From Flavonifractor sp. An10 (GTDB lineage: Bacteria; Bacillota; Clostridia; Oscillospirales; Oscillospiraceae), in NCBI RefSeq assembly GCF_002161215.1, contig NZ_NFMB01000010.1, positions 1 through 64,000 of the forward strand: a DNA stretch of 64,000 nucleotides, read 5' to 3'. How positions within the stretch are numbered: position 1 is the first letter of the stretch; every line of letters begins with the position of its first letter. The notes beneath the pieces are model-generated. The model was given only the letters and a program-made list of their open reading frames with translations, had not been told where the DNA came from and searched no databases. Shown piece by piece: positions 61,261 to 64,000 of this stretch. The translations under genes were made by a program, and so were the position numbers.

Positions 61261-61754
61261 GTCAATCCCTCGCTTTCTAGCAGTGCGCGGAGCTGCTGGC
61301 GGCCCCGGCTGAGCTGGGTGGAGACGGTGGCGGGCTTCTCGCCCAGCAGCTCCGCGATCTCCTTGGCCGCGTAGCCCTCGTAGTAGTAGAGGTAGATCAC
61401 CGCCCGGTACTTGGGGGGCAGCAGGTTGACGGCGGCCAGGAGGCCCCCCTCCTCCTCCTCTGGGGCGGGCACCGCCGCCGCGGCCTCCAGGGCCACGGTG
61501 GTGCGCCGCCAGTGGCTTTTCAGGTGATCCTTGCACAGGTTGGCCGCCGTGCGGATGATCCAGGCCTTCTCATGCTCCGGGGAGGCAAACTCCCGGGGCT
61601 TCTGGAGCAGCTTGAGGAACACCGTCTGGCAGATGTCCTGGGCGTCGTCGGTGCTTTTCAGATAGGTATAGCTCAGGCGGAGGATCAGATCCGAGTAGCT
61701 GTGCACCAGCCGCTCGGCCTCCGCCCGGTTCAACGGGGCGGGCAAGCGCACCAC
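61257..61754 (-). CDS. ECF-type RNA polymerase sigma factor
   Basis: 165-residue sigma-70 family protein: region 2 (about 10-80, DLILRLSYTYLKSTDDAQDI then CQTVFLKLL and EKAWIIRTAANLCKDHLKS) and region 4 (about 108-160, LPPKYRAVIYLYYYEGYAAK, EIAELLGEKPATVSTQLSRG). The start is one of two tandem GTG codons preceded by GAAAGGAT. It shares an operon with the overlapping anti-sigma gene. Likely controls a small envelope-stress regulon. Confidence 0.87.
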   Translation of the reverse strand: MVRLPAPLNRAEAERLVHSYSDLILRLSYTYLKSTDDAQDICQTVFLKLLQKPREFASPEHEKAWIIRTAANLCKDHLKSHWRRTTVALEAAAAVPAPEEEEGGLLAAVNLLPPKYRAVIYLYYYEGYAAKEIAELLGEKPATVSTQLSRGRQQLRALLESEGLT

Positions 61755-61829
61755 ATCCTTTCTCTGGCAGGCTCAAAAGCGCTTTCACCAACAATACGAC
61801 TGAGGGGAGGGAAATCTTTCACCCAGGGC

Positions 61830-61860
61830 AAAAAAATACCGCAGGCCGGCCGGCCTGCGG
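61830..61860 (-). terminator. Terminator of the small membrane protein gene
   Basis: CCGCAGGCC/GGCCTGCGG palindrome followed on the minus strand by TATTTTTTTG, 9 bp after the stop codon at 61870. Confidence 0.9.
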
Positions 61861-61869
61861 CTCTTCGGT

Positions 61870-62283
61870 TCAGTGGGCGGGCGTCTCCGGCGGGCGCTTC
61901 CCGGCGGCGGCGCCGTCGTCCTCCTCGGTGTGGAGGAACTTCTTGATGATAAAGATCAGGGCCACCGCCGCCACCCCCAGCAGGGTGTCCACCGAGCTGG
62001 AGTGGCTCACCACCAGCTGCCGGGCAATGGCGAAGAGGAGCACGTCGGTCACCGCCCGCGGTGTGTGGAGCAGCAGCATCTTCACAAACTCGATACCCAC
62101 CACGATGGTCATGGCCGAGACAAAAAAGCCGTCCAGATCGAACTGTCCGGCCAGCAGCTCGTTCAGGGTTGTCTGCCCTACCAGGAACAGCTGCACCAGG
62201 GTGACGGCCAGAATCACCACCGCCACCACCAGCTCCAGTCCCCACGCCGCCCGCAGCAGGCCGCGCACCCATTTTGACCGCAT
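61870..62283 (-). CDS. PsiE-like small membrane protein
   Basis: 137-residue protein with four hydrophobic helices (about 12-34, 50-75, 80-95, 100-118) and a charged tail. GIEFVKMLLLHTPRAVTDVL then LLFAIARQLVV resembles the PsiE family (phosphate-starvation-inducible membrane protein), but I am not certain. The ATG is chosen because GGGGGGAG lies just upstream. Single gene with its own terminator, divergent from the Mn2+-riboswitch ATPase. Confidence 0.55.
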   Translation of the reverse strand: MRSKWVRGLLRAAWGLELVVAVVILAVTLVQLFLVGQTTLNELLAGQFDLDGFFVSAMTIVVGIEFVKMLLLHTPRAVTDVLLFAIARQLVVSHSSSVDTLLGVAAVALIFIIKKFLHTEEDDGAAAGKRPPETPAH

Positions 62284-62399
62284 GGCGTCTCCCCCCTTGC
62301 TCTGTTTGATGGATCCATCCAAGTATACCGGAATCCGCCCCTGCCGTCAACGGTCTGTGGAATCGGCGGGCGGAAACCGGGGCATACTGGAAAATTAGA

Positions 62400-62428
62400 T
62401 TGACAAAACAGGTCGGCTGTGCTACAAT
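62400..62428 (+). promoter_or_regulatory. Consensus sigma-A promoter of the riboswitch transcript
   Basis: TTGACA and TACAAT are separated by exactly 17 bp. Transcription should begin near 62435, at the start of the aptamer. Confidence 0.92.
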
Positions 62429-62435
62429 ACCGGCA

Positions 62436-62573
62436 GTTGAAAAGGGAGTAGTTTGAAAGTCATGCCGTCAACACCACGGCCCGGTTCTCCGGCCTGGCGG
62501 TATGCGCCCGGTGCGGTAACAAGACTTTTCGACAACTGCTGTGTCATGCAGCGGTTGGCGGAAGGTCTTTTTT
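62436..62573 (+). ncRNA. yybP-ykoY (Mn2+) riboswitch with terminator
   Basis: GTTGAAAAG (62436) can pair with CTTTTCGAC (62525) as P1. Inside are AAAGGGAGTAG, the element GCCGTCAACACCACGGC, and GCGGTAACAAGAC, which match the conserved yybP-ykoY core. The 3' strand of P1 is shared with a terminator: AAGACTTTTCG and AACTGCTG pair with CAGCGGTT and CGGAAGGTCTT, followed by TTTTTT (62568-62573). Ligand binding should stabilise P1 and prevent termination, an ON switch. The gene downstream is a P-type cation pump, a known target class. Confidence 0.87.
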
Positions 62574-62616
62574 GTTGCCCTCCGCCCATTCCAGAAGAAC
62601 GAAAGGAAGGAATGTC

Positions 62617-64000
62617 ATGAGCGAGCAGCCCTACTACAGGCAGACCGCCCAGCAGGCGCTGGAGAGCCAGCAGGCCGACCTCCGCGGCCTGTCGGAGGCG
62701 GAGGTGCGCAGGCGCGCCGAGCAGTACGGCCCCAACAAGCTGTCCGAGGGCAAGAAAAAGAGCACCCTGCAGGTGTTCCTGGAGCAGTTCAAGGATCTGC
62801 TGGTGATCATCCTGATCATCGCCGCCCTGATCTCCGCCGTGTCAGAGAATGTGGAGAGCACCATCGTCATCTTCGCCGTGCTCATCCTCAACGCCATCCT
62901 GGGCACCGTCCAGTATGTGAAGGCGGAAAAGTCCCTGGAGAGCCTGAAGGCCATGTCCTCCCCCACCGCCAAGGTGCTGCGGGGCGGCGCCCGGGTGGAG
63001 ATCCCCTCCGCCGACGTGGTGCCCGGCGACATCGTGCTGCTGGAGGCCGGCGACATGGTGGTGGCCGACGGCCGCATTTTGGAGAACTTCTCTTTGAAGG
63101 TCAATGAGTCCTCCCTCACCGGCGAGAGCGAGGGCGTGGACAAGAGCGCTGACGCCATCGACGCCGAGCAGGTGGCCCTGGGCGACCAGAAGAACATGGT
63201 GTTCTCCGGCTCCCTGGTGACCTACGGCCGGGCCACCGTGCTGGTCACCGGCACCGGCATGAACACCGAGCTGGGCAAGATCGCCGCCCTCATGAACCAG
63301 ACCCAGCAGCGCAAGACCCCCCTGCAGGAGAGCCTGGACAACTTCTCCGCCAAGCTGGCCATCGTCATCATGGTCATCTGCGCGGCGGTGTTCGTCCTGT
63401 CCATCTTCCGCACCGGCATGGGCGTGCTGGACTCCCTCATGTTCGCCGTGGCCCTGGCCGTGGCCGCCATCCCCGAGGCCCTCAGCTCCATCGTCACCAT
63501 CGTGCTGGCCATGGGCACCCAGAAGATGGCCCGGCAGAACGCCATCATCAAGGATCTCAAGGCCGTGGAGAGCCTGGGCTCCGTGTCCGTCATCTGCTCC
63601 GACAAGACGGGCACCCTGACCCAGAACAAGATGACCCCCCAGAAGGTGTACGCCGACGGCTCCCTGCTGGAGGGGGACGACCTGGATCTGGTCAACGACG
63701 TGCAGCGGCTGCTGCTCAAGGCCGCCCTGCTGGCCAGCGACGCCACCAACAACGCCGAGACCGGCGCCTCCATCGGCGATCCCACCGAGGTGGCCCTGGT
63801 CATGCTGGGGGAGCGGTTCGGCGTGGACGAGGAGACCTACCGGGAGCAGCACCCCCGCCTGGGCGAGCTGGCCTTTGACTCCGACCGCAAGCTGATGAGC
63901 ACCCTCCACGACATCGACGGCACCCCCACCCTGTTCACCAAGGGCGCCATCGACGTGCTGCTGAACCGCTCCAAGTGGCTCCTCACCCGGGAGGGCAAGG
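62617..64000 (+). CDS. P-type cation-transporting ATPase (partial)
   Basis: First 461 codons of a P2-type pump; the gene continues past the window. Visible parts: the N-terminal cation-ATPase domain (about 10-60), helices 1-2 (about 60-105), the actuator with VNESSLTGES (near 165), helices 3-4 with VAAIPEALSSIVTIVLAMG (near 285), the phosphorylation motif CSDKTGTLTQNKM (near 328) and the start of the nucleotide domain (FTKGAIDVLL). PEAL in helix 4 resembles PMCA/SPCA-type Ca2+ or Mn2+ pumps. The Mn2+ riboswitch upstream makes Mn2+ export likely. AAGGAAGG precedes the ATG. Confidence 0.93.
   Translation, partial: MSEQPYYRQTAQQALESQQADLRGLSEAEVRRRAEQYGPNKLSEGKKKSTLQVFLEQFKDLLVIILIIAALISAVSENVESTIVIFAVLILNAILGTVQYVKAEKSLESLKAMSSPTAKVLRGGARVEIPSADVVPGDIVLLEAGDMVVADGRILENFSLKVNESSLTGESEGVDKSADAIDAEQVALGDQKNMVFSGSLVTYGRATVLVTGTGMNTELGKIAALMNQTQQRKTPLQESLDNFSAKLAIVIMVICAAVFVLSIFRTGMGVLDSLMFAVALAVAAIPEALSSIVTIVLAMGTQKMARQNAIIKDLKAVESLGSVSVICSDKTGTLTQNKMTPQKVYADGSLLEGDDLDLVNDVQRLLLKAALLASDATNNAETGASIGDPTEVALVMLGERFGVDEETYREQHPRLGELAFDSDRKLMSTLHDIDGTPTLFTKGAIDVLLNRSKWLLTREGK

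Overview
The window is GC-rich chromosomal DNA from a spore-forming anaerobic member of the Bacillota. Sporulation genes (spoIIE, bofA, yaaL), a Firmicutes-type rplU-prp-rpmA-obgE cluster with a Prp-cleaved L27 extension, a V-type rather than F-type ATPase, four S-layer-homology (SLH) surface proteins and strong Shine-Dalgarno sites together suggest the Oscillospiraceae (Flavonifractor/Lawsonibacter-like). The genus is an inference. No rRNA, tRNA, CRISPR array, prophage or transposase gene was seen.

Layout. 0.1-7.4 kb: a complete phosphate regulon read leftward, pstS-pstC-pstA-pstB-phoU-phoP-phoR, behind Pho-box-like hexamers. 7.5-18 kb: an SLH protein with a zinc-protease motif, an ECF sigma/anti-sigma pair, spoIIE, and a 1316-residue SLH/beta-helix surface protein with palindromic sites around its promoter. 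18-30 kb: thyA-folA-Nudix operon, aromatic-acid-exporter-like protein, mtaB with an S41 peptidase, HPr-like protein, yfbR, an ACT/UPF0210 pair, a degenerate P-type ATPase-like protein and rlmB. 30-35 kb: ftsH, a membrane-anchored HTH regulator and an LTA-synthase-type sulfatase. 35-44.6 kb: a nine-gene V-type ATPase operon in the order ntpF-I-K-E-C-G-A-B-D; its K subunit carries the Na+-site residues. 44.7-49.4 kb: a GH-like protein, a MarR regulator, two SLH genes (one with an amber codon in its signal peptide), bofA and yaaL. 49.5-57.3 kb: a divergent parE/parC pair split by an AT-rich four-helix-bundle cassette, yitT, a LUD protein and a lipoprotein. 57.3-60 kb: rplU-prp-rpmA-obgE with an attenuated leader. 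60-64 kb: a second sigma/anti-sigma pair, a small membrane protein, and a Mn2+ (yybP-ykoY) riboswitch before a P-type cation ATPase that runs off the window.

The most unusual content lies between genes. Six copies of a roughly 200-bp element with a conserved 5' sequence, covarying stems, a conserved ACATGYG loop and (in three copies) a GCAA tetraloop occur in both orientations; four end exactly at a neighbouring gene's stop codon with a bidirectional terminator-like hairpin. Three sit inside operons (phoP/phoR, pstB/phoU, ntpG/ntpA), antisense to them. A second structured element occurs as an inverted pair around the UPF0210 gene, and each copy is bounded by a duplication of the gene's own end (71 bp and 34 bp). 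Short GTAGGG palindromes form a third class.
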